The translations under genes were made by a program, and so were the position numbers. From contig JARKQJ010000135.1 in NCBI GenBank assembly GCA_029973955.1, forward strand, positions 1-64,000: 64,000 nucleotides of DNA. Direction: 5' to 3'. The notes below the pieces were generated by a model. It did not search any database. It worked only from the letters and a program-made list of their open reading frames with translations, and was not told where the DNA came from. Below are positions 53,488-62,327 of this stretch, in pieces. Source of the stretch: Paludibaculum sp. (GTDB lineage Bacteria; Acidobacteriota; Terriglobia; Bryobacterales; Bryobacteraceae). Position 1 is the first letter of the stretch; each line of letters starts with the position of its first letter.

Positions 53488-54552
53488 CTACTCGGCGGAT
53501 GGGTCCAGGTGGATCCATTCGTTGAGCAGGGTGTGCGTGACGGCCAGCACCACCGGGCCGATGAAGATGCCCATGATGCCCATGCTGATCATGCCGCCGA
53601 TGACGCCGGCGATGATCAGCAGGAGGGGCAGGTCCGCGCCCTTCCTGATGAGCACCGGCCGCAGGAAGTTGTCCATCGTGCCGCTCACCAGCGCGAACAC
53701 GACAAGCAGGGTGCCGCCGAATGCGTCGCCGGTCTGGTACTTCCAGACCACGGCGGGAATCATGATCAGCATGGGGCCGAGCTGCGCCAGGCAGAGCACC
53801 AGGATGGCGGAAGTCAGCAGCGCCATGCCGGGCACGGCAGCCAGCATCAGGCCGATGCCCGCCACCACGCTCTGTGAAACCGCCGTCACCACTACGCCCA
53901 TGGCCACGCCGCGGATGGCGCCCGCGGCCAGCACCGCCGCGCGGTCTCCGCGATCGCCGGCCAGCCGGTGGGTGAACCGCCGCACTCCGGCCGCGGCCGT
54001 CTCTCCATTCACGTAGAGGATCGCCGAAATGATGACGATCAGCAGGAACTGCAGCACCATGCCGCCCAGCCCGCCCACTTTGCCGGCGAACCACTCCAGG
54101 ATCCGCCCCGCATAGGGCTTGAGCTTGCCGGCCAGGCCGTCCGGTCCCGCCTCAGTCATAACCTTCCACGCGTTCGCAGCCTTTGGGCCCACCACGGGCA
54201 GGCCTTCCACCCACCCCGGCGGCTGAGGCAGCACCAGCTTTTCGGGCGCCTTGGCCCAGCCGACGATCTCATCCATATGGCTTACCAGCGCGCCCACCGC
54301 CACCCCCAGGGGAATGATCAGGACCATCAGCAGCGCCAGCGTCATCACGGTTGCCGCCAAACCGCGCCTGCCCCACAGCCGCGCCTGTAGTCCCAGCATC
54401 ACCGGCCAGGTGGAGATCACCACCATCGTGGCCCACAGCAGCGCCGAGAGAAACGGCAGCATGATCCAGAACGACGCGGCCATCAGAGCCAGCAGAAACA
54501 GAATGCTGAGCACTGTCTTGGTTAAATCGTGGGGCTTCAGTTGCGGAGACAC
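53488..54552 (-). CDS. AI-2E-family (YdiK-like) membrane permease
   Basis: The 354-residue product has the AI-2E transporter layout: two N-terminal helices (SILFLLALMAASFWIMLPF, SALLWATMVV), two more, a soluble segment (about 120-190) and four C-terminal helices with PGMALLTSAILVLCLAQLGPM and IMGIFIGPVVLAVTHTLL. The family also contains Na+/H+ antiporter-like members, so AI-2 export cannot be assumed. I favour the GTG at 54552 because GGAGAGG lies eight bases upstream. The ATG at 54573 has no ribosome binding site. It is preceded by a porin gene on the same strand. Confidence 0.85.
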   Translation of the reverse strand: MSPQLKPHDLTKTVLSILFLLALMAASFWIMLPFLSALLWATMVVISTWPVMLGLQARLWGRRGLAATVMTLALLMVLIIPLGVAVGALVSHMDEIVGWAKAPEKLVLPQPPGWVEGLPVVGPKAANAWKVMTEAGPDGLAGKLKPYAGRILEWFAGKVGGLGGMVLQFLLIVIISAILYVNGETAAAGVRRFTHRLAGDRGDRAAVLAAGAIRGVAMGVVVTAVSQSVVAGIGLMLAAVPGMALLTSAILVLCLAQLGPMLIMIPAVVWKYQTGDAFGGTLLVVFALVSGTMDNFLRPVLIRKGADLPLLLIIAGVIGGMISMGIMGIFIGPVVLAVTHTLLNEWIHLDPSAE

Positions 54553-54587
54553 TTGATTTTCCTCTCCATCCATAATAGGGGCAGAAA

Positions 54588-55838
54588 TCACCACGCGCCT
54601 TGCCGGCCGCCGAACCACCACAGGACGCCGAGCGTGACGGTGTCCTGCGCCTTGTCCGGCTGGTTTGCGCTGGCTGTGGGGAAATAGTTGACGTTGGAGA
54701 AGTCGCGCCGGTATTCCAGGCGTGTTTCAAAGCCTTCTCCGAAGCGGAAGCCGAGCGTTGAGGTGAGATCGTTCACCTTTTGCGCCGTGCCGGTGAAGTA
54801 GCCCGCCACGTCGTTGAGCCGCACAAAGCGCTGGCCGAAGTAGAGCCGCGGCGTGAGCTGGTAGCGCAGCCAGGCGCCGCCGGCCGAGACGCGCCGAGGG
54901 GCGGCGCCGGGCTCTACGCGGTGGATCACCGCATCGAGTTCGCCGGCCAGCGTGAGGCGGCCGCGCGTCCAGGCGGCGTAGGTGTTCACGATGTGCGTGA
55001 GGCCCTTGGCGGGCTGGCGGTCTTCGCGGCCAACGTAGTATTGCAGCGTCCACGACAGGCCCTGCGCCGGCGAGAGCACCACCTGCGCGAGCTGCGATTT
55101 TCCTGTGTTGAAATCCTCCGTCTGATTGGCGCCGTTCACCAGCCAGTAGCCCAGTGTCAGTTTGTCGTTCACCGGATAACTGGTGCGCACGCCCATGTGG
55201 TAGAAGGGCAGCAGGCTGAAGAGGTAGCCGCGCGAGTAGTTGACCTGGTCCTTGGTGTAGTTGCCCTCATAGCCGAGCGAGCTGGCGAACTTGCCGAAGT
55301 CCACGGTGAGGCCGCGGCCCAAGGGGGCCACGTAAGTCCCGTAGGCCTGATATACGGGGCGGTACACGTCGGGCCGCGGCTCACTCAGCGGGCTGCCTTG
55401 CAGAGTCTCGGTGGCCTGGCCGTACATGAGGTCCAGACGGTAGCCCCAGCGGCGGCCATGGGCGGTGTCGGGCGCCTTCTCCAGCATGAGGCCGGTCTGG
55501 TTCAGGCCGAAGCCGTTGGAGGTGACGTCGAAGGCGCGCAGGGCGTTCGTGCCGTTCCAGGGCCGGCTGGTGTTCCAGCCGAAATAGGAATCGACAAAGA
55601 CGTTCACCGTGCCTAGGGGTGTTTCGCCGGCGGGCGGAGCCTTGGGCTCCGTCAGGTTCCGCGCGGCTGCGGTCGCCGGGTCCGGCGCGGGCGCACTGCG
55701 CGCCTCCAGCGCCGCCACGCGCTCCTCCAGTCTGGCGATCCGTTCCAGCAGCAGCTTCTCGCGCGGCGTCAAACCCGCTTCCTGCGCGCGGCACAACAGG
55801 CCCGCGGCCAGCAGCAACATGGCGGCTCTTGGCGGCAT
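54588..55838 (-). CDS. Outer-membrane porin, bbp2/OmpL-like
   Basis: The 416-residue product has a signal peptide (about 1-20), a short coiled coil (about 22-46, with the heptad LLLERIARLEERVAALEARS) and a barrel-forming region with alternating hydrophobic strands and aromatic girdles, such as VNVFVDSYFGWNTSRPW and the terminal GVLWWFGGRQGAW. This is the bbp2-type porin layout. ATG 55838 is preceded by AAAGGAG at 8 bases, fixing the start. It lies 35 bp upstream of the AI-2E permease, possibly in one transcript. Confidence 0.82.
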   Translation of the reverse strand: MPPRAAMLLLAAGLLCRAQEAGLTPREKLLLERIARLEERVAALEARSAPAPDPATAAARNLTEPKAPPAGETPLGTVNVFVDSYFGWNTSRPWNGTNALRAFDVTSNGFGLNQTGLMLEKAPDTAHGRRWGYRLDLMYGQATETLQGSPLSEPRPDVYRPVYQAYGTYVAPLGRGLTVDFGKFASSLGYEGNYTKDQVNYSRGYLFSLLPFYHMGVRTSYPVNDKLTLGYWLVNGANQTEDFNTGKSQLAQVVLSPAQGLSWTLQYYVGREDRQPAKGLTHIVNTYAAWTRGRLTLAGELDAVIHRVEPGAAPRRVSAGGAWLRYQLTPRLYFGQRFVRLNDVAGYFTGTAQKVNDLTSTLGFRFGEGFETRLEYRRDFSNVNYFPTASANQPDKAQDTVTLGVLWWFGGRQGAW

Positions 55839-55922
55839 GGTTCCGGCTCCTTTCGGCGCTGGAACCAAGTCTATGCCCGCTCACTTCCACGCGCCTCCCC
55901 CATCTGCTATATCGTGGACGGC

Positions 55923-56396
55923 ATGGAATCTTCCGGCGACTCCGGCACGCTGCATTTCCGCCTCGCCGCGGGCGACGACTTTGAATGGGCCGCGCAGCTC
56001 ATGGCCTCCATGGACCCCTGGCGCAAGCTCGGCCGCGACTTCCATCAGCGGCTCTCCCTGTGCCGCCACCCCGAGTACACGCTGCTCATCGCGGAAACCG
56101 CCGCGGGCCGGCTTGCCTGTGCCCTGATGCACCAGCGCGGCGTGGCCGGATCGCCCTACCTCGCCTCGCTGGCAGTCCTGCCCGAACACCAGGCGCGCGG
56201 CGTCGGTTCGGCGTTCCTCGAATTCTGCGAATCCTACTTCGAGAACGCGCGCTTCTTCTTCCTCTGTGTCGGCTCGTTCAACCCGCGCGCCCGCGCACTC
56301 TATGAGCGCAAGGGCTACACGCTGCTCGGCGAGCTGCCGGACTACGCCATGAAAGGCGCCTCGGAGTTCCTCTACGTCAAGCGCGTGGCGCCGTAA
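55923..56396 (+). CDS. GNAT-family N-acetyltransferase
   Basis: The 157-residue product has the GNAT fold with the acetyl-CoA-binding block SLAVLPEHQARGVGSAFLEF (Q/RxxGxG/A loop) and the C-terminal FNPRARALYERKGYTLLGEL segment. Such proteins acetylate amino groups of small molecules or proteins. The acceptor is not deducible. The GTG at 55914 is an alternative start three codons upstream. It is divergent from the porin gene and ends exactly where the convergent gene at 56397 ends. Confidence 0.85.
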   Translation: MESSGDSGTLHFRLAAGDDFEWAAQLMASMDPWRKLGRDFHQRLSLCRHPEYTLLIAETAAGRLACALMHQRGVAGSPYLASLAVLPEHQARGVGSAFLEFCESYFENARFFFLCVGSFNPRARALYERKGYTLLGELPDYAMKGASEFLYVKRVAP

Positions 56397-58283
56397 CTAT
56401 TTCGCGGCCTTCCTCGGCCCTTCCTTTTCGGGGTCGAACAGGCGCTCGTAGTCTTCCCAGTGCTTCACCATGATCTTCACCTTGCGGCGGAGCTGCGCCG
56501 CCAGGTCCGGACCCAGTACGCGGATGTTCTCCTCCGCGCTGGTTTTGGTGGTGTCGATGAGGATCTCCCTGGTGGATTCGATCAGGTCGGCCAGCACGAT
56601 GGAGTTGTCCATCTCGCTGCGCGCGATGTTCTTGATCTCGCGCCACTCGGTGATGTCGGTCAGATGCTCCTGGAACTCGATGGGCCGCAGCAGTCGGCCG
56701 CCTTTCATGAAGTCCAGCAGGTATTGATAGTCGAGCGAGTTCTGGCCGTTCTGCACCAGGATGTCGAACACCTGCACGCGCTTGTCGAAAAGCTCCATCG
56801 GCGCCTTCTGCGCGGCGGCCGATGCGCCAATCTGCTTCAGGTCTTCCCGCACGCGCGCCAGGTCCACGCGCATGCGCTTTAGAATCATGCCCGACACGGC
56901 CGAGCCGCCCAGCCCCTGGTATTGCCGCGTACCCTGGATGTCGCCCAGGTCGCCGGCGCGCTCTTCCGTGCGCGCCTGGAACTGGTACTTGCGGTAGTAG
57001 CTCTTTTCGTCGTCGGTCAGCTCTTCGGGGAAGGGCACGAACGGCCGCGTCAGCAGCCGCTGGTGCACGGAGCCGATGTAGAACAGCGTGCCGCCGAAGT
57101 TCAGGATGTCGGCGTCGCGCTGCACGCGGTTCAGCGCCATCCAGGCATCTACCAGCGCGCTGGCGCCGGCCTCGCCCACGCGCTTCGCGGCGATGGCGCG
57201 CAGCAGTTGCATGCGAGAAAGATCGTCGTGCGTGGGGTTCTTCTGGAAGGCGTCGTAGATCTCCAGGTATAGGTCGCTCTCCTGGCGGTCTCCGATCAGA
57301 TAAAACAGCCGCGGCGCCTTGCTCTTCTGGGCCGCCTCCAGTTCTTCCAGATAGCGCACCGGCAGCGGCAGGCCCTGCGCCGGGTAGAACGGGTAGAAAT
57401 AGTCGAGCAGGAATCCGACCACGGCCTTGTAGACCGTCGCGTTCGGGCCTTCGATGTTGGCCACGGCCATGCCGGCGGTGAGTTTCGAGGCCACCAGATC
57501 GGGCGAGGCTTCCCGCACCCACTCGGCATCGATCTCCAGCGGCCCGGGCCGCGCATCTTTCGCGCCATCCTGCAGCGCGCCGAAGAACTCGCGGTAGCGC
57601 TCGTGCATCTTGCGGCCGCGCACCAGCGCGCTGCCGTTCGGGCCCTGGTACAGGCCGCCGCTCCAGCTCATGCCGCTGCCCGAATCGTTCGTGTGCAGCG
57701 AGAGGATCTCGATCTCCGGGCACAGCGTCAGCAGCTTCTTCATCGACTCGCGGTAGAGCGCCAGCACCTCCGGGTTGTCCACCGACGGTGCGAAGCGCGG
57801 CACGCGCGATCGCAGCGGATGGTCCACCTGCGGACCGCGCCACAGCGGGTGCGCTTCATACACGCGCTCCGGCAGGATCTGCGGCTCAAAGGTCGTAAAC
57901 GCCGCCTTCAGGCCGAGCTTGCGCAACACCTCGCAGCGCTGCTTCAGAATGCCCAGCACGGTGTCGGAGTAATCCTTGGGCAGGTAGGGCTGCAGCGCGT
58001 CGGGGATCGAAACCTTCAACAGACCCACGTTTGATACGGCCCAGGCGGGATACGGGTCGCCCGGCGTGTCCATCTGCCACATCGCCCACGGCAGGTCTTC
58101 CGCCGTGATCACTACGTGCGTGGCGCCGGATTGCTTCGCCTTGCGCGCGAAGGACTCGAAGCTTGCCAGCGAATCGGAATGATGGCCGAAGATGACGGTC
58201 TTGAAGCGCGCGGGAGCCGCTGGAGCCGCCATCAGCATGCCGCTCATGAGCAGGGGGAGCCCCAGGAACGAGAGTCTGTCCAT
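56397..58283 (-). CDS. Exported protein of unknown function, TIM-barrel glycosidase-like
   Basis: The 628-residue product has a signal peptide (about 1-20, MDRLSFLGLPLLMSGMLMA). The N-terminal half looks like a glycoside hydrolase barrel: VVITAEDLPWAMW, LGLKAAFTTFEPQILPE, LCPEIEILSLHTNDSGSGMS and ASKLTAGMAVANIEG. The C-terminal half is helical. Segments recall GH20/GH67-type barrels, but I cannot assign a family or catalytic residues. It is divergent from the PQQ-type dehydrogenase and convergent with the GNAT gene. Confidence 0.7.
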   Translation of the reverse strand: MDRLSFLGLPLLMSGMLMAAPAAPARFKTVIFGHHSDSLASFESFARKAKQSGATHVVITAEDLPWAMWQMDTPGDPYPAWAVSNVGLLKVSIPDALQPYLPKDYSDTVLGILKQRCEVLRKLGLKAAFTTFEPQILPERVYEAHPLWRGPQVDHPLRSRVPRFAPSVDNPEVLALYRESMKKLLTLCPEIEILSLHTNDSGSGMSWSGGLYQGPNGSALVRGRKMHERYREFFGALQDGAKDARPGPLEIDAEWVREASPDLVASKLTAGMAVANIEGPNATVYKAVVGFLLDYFYPFYPAQGLPLPVRYLEELEAAQKSKAPRLFYLIGDRQESDLYLEIYDAFQKNPTHDDLSRMQLLRAIAAKRVGEAGASALVDAWMALNRVQRDADILNFGGTLFYIGSVHQRLLTRPFVPFPEELTDDEKSYYRKYQFQARTEERAGDLGDIQGTRQYQGLGGSAVSGMILKRMRVDLARVREDLKQIGASAAAQKAPMELFDKRVQVFDILVQNGQNSLDYQYLLDFMKGGRLLRPIEFQEHLTDITEWREIKNIARSEMDNSIVLADLIESTREILIDTTKTSAEENIRVLGPDLAAQLRRKVKIMVKHWEDYERLFDPEKEGPRKAAK

Positions 58284-58356
58284 GGCTGGATTTTACATCG
58301 GCGGATAGGCCCGGCACTTCGTTCTCAAGCACGCCCGGGCTATCCTAACCAGAACG

Positions 58357-60228
58357 ATGCTCGTCGCGAAGTCTCTCTGCCGAGGATTGCTTCTGCTGTC
58401 GCTCGGCTTGCCGGCCTCCGCGGAGTCCGAGGGCCGCCCTTTTCGTCCCGAGGATCCGCTTCCGGGGGACAAGCTCTTTCATCTGCGCGTGGTGGCCACA
58501 GGACTGGAGAGCCCGTGGGAGATCACTTGGGGGCCCGATAGCCACCTGTGGGTGACAGAACGCGGCGCGTGCCGCATCACTCGCGTCCACCCCCGGACCG
58601 GCGCCCGCAAGACGGCCATCACTGTGTCCGATGCAGTCGCTCCGGGTGGTCAGGAAGGCGTGATGGGGATGGCTCTGCATCCTGATCTGCTCAAAAACAA
58701 AAACAGCGATTTCGTCTTCATCGCCTACACTTATTCCGACCGCCAACTGCCCCCCAGCCCCTTCGTACCCGATCCCTCCAGCCCCTACCGCTACCTCTAT
58801 CTCAAGGTGGCCCGCCTCACCTACAACCCATCCAAACAGACGCTCTCCAACCCCGTTACCATCCTGGCCGGTCTCCCCGCCGGCAACGACCACAACTCCG
58901 GCCGTCTCAAGCTCGGCCCCGACCGCATGCTCTACCTCACCATCGGCGATCAGGGACACAACCAGTTCGGCAACAACTGCTACGAGATCGACAGCCAGCA
59001 TCTGCCCTCCGCGCGGGAGATCCAGGCCGGCAACTACGCCCACTACTCCGGCAAGACCCTCCGCATCGGCCTCGACGGCTCCATTCCTTCCGACAACCCG
59101 CGCCTCAACGGCGTCGTCAGCCATGTCTACACCTACGGCCACCGCAACGTGCAGGGCATCGACTTCGCCCCCGACGGCACTTACTACTCCGCCGAGCACG
59201 GCCCCAAGTCCGACGACGAGATCAATATCCTCAAGGCCGGCGGCAACTACGGCTGGCCCCGCGTGGCCGGCTTCCGCGACGACTCCGGCTACACCTACAG
59301 GCCCTGGGGCGAATCCAAATCCAACTGCCGCGATCTTCAATTCAGCGATTACGACGTGCCCGCCTCCGTGCCGCGCTATCCAGAATCGTCCTTCACCGAA
59401 CCCTTCATTGAGCCCATCGCCACCCTCTTTACCGTCCCCAATTCGTATGACTTCCGCCGCGGCGCCTGCGGCGATGCCTACTTCCTCTGCTGGCCCACCA
59501 TCGCGCCCGGCAGCGTGGAATACTACGCCGCGGGCCCCGGCGGAATTCCGGGCTGGAACAAGGTCCTCCTCGTGCCCGGCATGAAGCGCGGCTCGCTCTA
59601 TGTGCTGCCGCTCACCACCGATGGGCAGAACGCCGCGGGTCCCGTCTACCGCTACTTCCACACCGCCAACCGCTACCGCGACACCGCCGTCAGCCCCGAT
59701 CGCCGCACCATCTTCATCGCCACTGACTCTTCCGGCATGACCGTAGCCCCCGACGGCACCGTGCGTTCCACCCTAGATCATCCCGGCGCCATCCTCGCCT
59801 TCACCTACAAAAAGGAATCGACCCCCGCCCAAGCCGCCGCAGCTCTGCGGACCCATTCCGCACCAGTCAGGCAGCCCCAGGCCGCCCGGCACGCCCATCT
59901 CGATCCACCCCAATTCACCGCCGCCCAGGCCACCGCTGGCCAGGCGCCATACAAAACAAGCTGCGCCGTCTGCCACGGAACCACGTTGACCAATGGCACC
60001 TTCGGTCCCCCGCTGGCCGGTGAGAGCTTCCAGCGCAAGTGGTCCGCTCGCACGCTGCACGACCTCTCCAACAAAGTGAAGGCCATGCCGCCATCGGCCC
60101 ACAACTCACTGCCCGCCGCCACTTACTCCGCCATCACCGCGTTCATTCTCCAGTCCAACGGCGCTCAGCCCGGCGATCAGCCTCTCCCCACTGCCGCTTC
60201 TGCCCAGCGCAAAATGTCGATACGCTAG
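58357..60228 (+). CDS. PQQ-type soluble sugar dehydrogenase fused to cytochrome c
   Basis: The 623-residue product has a signal peptide (about 1-22), a six-bladed propeller of the glucose/sorbosone dehydrogenase family (about 35-480) and a C-terminal cytochrome c domain (about 520-605). The propeller shows LESPWEITWGPDSHLWVTER, GNDHNSGRLKLGPD (with the conserved His), GDQGHNQFGNNC and YTYGHRNVQGIDFAPDG. The haem motif is CAVCH (about 538-542), with a likely distal methionine in KAMPPS. Electrons from sugar oxidation would pass from PQQ to the haem in one polypeptide. Confidence 0.88.
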   Translation: MLVAKSLCRGLLLLSLGLPASAESEGRPFRPEDPLPGDKLFHLRVVATGLESPWEITWGPDSHLWVTERGACRITRVHPRTGARKTAITVSDAVAPGGQEGVMGMALHPDLLKNKNSDFVFIAYTYSDRQLPPSPFVPDPSSPYRYLYLKVARLTYNPSKQTLSNPVTILAGLPAGNDHNSGRLKLGPDRMLYLTIGDQGHNQFGNNCYEIDSQHLPSAREIQAGNYAHYSGKTLRIGLDGSIPSDNPRLNGVVSHVYTYGHRNVQGIDFAPDGTYYSAEHGPKSDDEINILKAGGNYGWPRVAGFRDDSGYTYRPWGESKSNCRDLQFSDYDVPASVPRYPESSFTEPFIEPIATLFTVPNSYDFRRGACGDAYFLCWPTIAPGSVEYYAAGPGGIPGWNKVLLVPGMKRGSLYVLPLTTDGQNAAGPVYRYFHTANRYRDTAVSPDRRTIFIATDSSGMTVAPDGTVRSTLDHPGAILAFTYKKESTPAQAAAALRTHSAPVRQPQAARHAHLDPPQFTAAQATAGQAPYKTSCAVCHGTTLTNGTFGPPLAGESFQRKWSARTLHDLSNKVKAMPPSAHNSLPAATYSAITAFILQSNGAQPGDQPLPTAASAQRKMSIR

Positions 60229-60237
60229 TTGGCCGAA

Positions 60238-62271
60238 ATGCCAACCCGCCGACAGGTTCTCCAAGCCCCGGCCGCTCTGGCTGGTGCCACTACGTATTCC
60301 ACGCCGGCCATCGACTTCACATACTCGCCGCTCCAATGGCAAACCGCTTACTGCTTCCCAGACGATCCCCACAAGAGCCTCGTCGACCACCGCGGCGCGC
60401 TGCTCTGCGGACACCCCGGCCGCAAGGGCATCGACTACTTCCCGCTCATCGTCGAGTTCACGCTCCTCGGCATGGAAGACAACCACGTCACGCGCCAGCA
60501 GCTCGAAGCCCCCGGCGTGCCCATCGTTCACACGCACGTAGAGCGCCCCGGGGGCCGGTTCGAGATCATCACCTTCGCCACCAACCGTGCCGGCGAAGGC
60601 CGCGTGGATAACGTCCTCATCACAGCCAGCGCCCGTGCCGTGCCCATTCTCAACCTGCGCACCCGCGGCACTGTGGCCGTCTCCGGCAACTCCGCCACGC
60701 TCGACGCGAAACCCCTCCTCACGGCTAACCGCCCACCCCGCCTGCGCGACACCGCCAGCGGCTGGCAGCTTCAATTTCCCATGGAGCCGCAGGGCGGGGA
60801 ACTGCTGCTCCGTCTTCCCCAACAGGGCCAGACCGTGACAGCCACGGACGGCCGCGCCTTGCTTGAGGAGGCCCGCACTTGGTGGAAGAACTGGCAGCCC
60901 TTCGCCGGCGGCGTCGAATGGGACCTCCCGCGCCCCTACATGGACTTCCTCACCGCCTGCGCCCGCAACATCCTCCAGGCCCGCGAACTCCGCAACGGCG
61001 ATCTCACCTTCCAGGTCGGCCCCACCTGTTACCGCGGCCTGTGGGTGGTGGACGGTCACTTCATCCTGGAATCCGCCCGCTACCTCGGCTATCACGAAGA
61101 GGCCCACAAAGGCCTGCGCACCACCTGGAACTACCAGCGTCCCGACGGCGCGCTGGATGCCGGCGGTGGCCCCGAGCATTTCAAGGACGCCGCCATCGCC
61201 ATGTTCTCCACCGTCCGCCAGTGCGAACTCTCGCAAACCTGGGCGGACTTCCAGCAGTTCCTCCCCAACATTCGCCGAGCCGCCGGCTTCCTGGACTCTC
61301 GCCGCGATCCCGCGCGCCACGGCCTCATCGTCCCCGGCTTCGCCGATGGCGGCTTCACCAAGGGCATCGAGTTCACTAACACGCTCTGGTCGCTCGCAGG
61401 CCTGCAAAGCGCCGCCTCAGCGCCCGGCGGCGGCTCGCTCAAACCACTCAGTGACGGACTCCGCTCCGGCTTCGACGCCGCCGCCAAACAGGAGATGCTC
61501 CGCCATCCCTCCGGCTTCGACTACCTCCCCATGGTGCTCAAGGAAGACCCCGCCTGGCAGCGCAGCGAGTGGGACCGCCCGCGCCCCCAGGCGGCCCAAT
61601 GGGCGCTCTCGCAGGCCATCTTCCCCGGTGTCGTCTTCGCGCCGGACCATCCCATCGTCCGCGGCCACATCGCCCTCATGCGCTCCTGCACCCGCGAAGA
61701 TGTGCCCATCGAAACCGGCTGGCTCCCGCACGAGGGCCTTTGGACCTACAACGCCGGTTTCGCCGCCCATGCCGCCCTCTGGGCCGGCGACTCCGAATTC
61801 GCCAGCCGCGTCTTCCACGGCTTCCTCAACCACGCCTCGCCCCTCTACTGCTGGCGTGAAGAGCAGCCCCTCCGCGGCTCGCTCGTCTCCGGTTACGTCG
61901 GTGACATGCCGCACAACTGGGCCAGCGCCGAATGTGTCCTCTACCTGCGCCACATGCTGGCTTTGGAGGACCGCCAGACCCTCCGCCTGCTCTCGGGACT
62001 CGATGACGCGATCAGCTTCCGCGCCCCGTTCCGTCTGGCGAACTCGCCCACTCGCTTCGGTCCCATTCATCTGACCCTCACCCCCGAGGGCAACGGCTGG
62101 ACCCTCGCTTTCCGCCGCGGCCCCGGCCCCGCGCCCGCCGCCGTTCTTCTCCCCGCCTCGCTGGGACTGTCACCCTTCCGCGCGGCCAAAGGCGCTGCCG
62201 CCAAGCCCGCCGGCCGCGCGGTTTCCATCGATCCCGCCGCCACGGAGTGGTCCGTCCGCTGGGGTGCCTGA
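60238..62271 (+). CDS. Exported six-hairpin glycosidase-like protein
   Basis: The 677-residue product starts with a twin-arginine leader (MPTRRQVLQAPAALAGA). It has an N-terminal beta-rich domain (about 20-230) and an (alpha/alpha)6-barrel region (about 230-570), with YRGLWVVDGHFILESARYLG, WLPHEGLWTYNAGFAAHAAL and MPHNWASAECVLYLRHML. The layout resembles GH15/GH63/GH78-type enzymes, and no single family can be assigned. Asp and Glu residues in the barrel are candidate catalysts. It begins 9 bp after the PQQ-type gene, so it probably shares its transcript. Confidence 0.75.
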   Translation: MPTRRQVLQAPAALAGATTYSTPAIDFTYSPLQWQTAYCFPDDPHKSLVDHRGALLCGHPGRKGIDYFPLIVEFTLLGMEDNHVTRQQLEAPGVPIVHTHVERPGGRFEIITFATNRAGEGRVDNVLITASARAVPILNLRTRGTVAVSGNSATLDAKPLLTANRPPRLRDTASGWQLQFPMEPQGGELLLRLPQQGQTVTATDGRALLEEARTWWKNWQPFAGGVEWDLPRPYMDFLTACARNILQARELRNGDLTFQVGPTCYRGLWVVDGHFILESARYLGYHEEAHKGLRTTWNYQRPDGALDAGGGPEHFKDAAIAMFSTVRQCELSQTWADFQQFLPNIRRAAGFLDSRRDPARHGLIVPGFADGGFTKGIEFTNTLWSLAGLQSAASAPGGGSLKPLSDGLRSGFDAAAKQEMLRHPSGFDYLPMVLKEDPAWQRSEWDRPRPQAAQWALSQAIFPGVVFAPDHPIVRGHIALMRSCTREDVPIETGWLPHEGLWTYNAGFAAHAALWAGDSEFASRVFHGFLNHASPLYCWREEQPLRGSLVSGYVGDMPHNWASAECVLYLRHMLALEDRQTLRLLSGLDDAISFRAPFRLANSPTRFGPIHLTLTPEGNGWTLAFRRGPGPAPAAVLLPASLGLSPFRAAKGAAAKPAGRAVSIDPAATEWSVRWGA

Positions 62272-62327
62272 AGATTCGTTCACAGCCCGCCCGCTCGCGC
62301 TTCGTGTATGATTCACACATCACTGCC

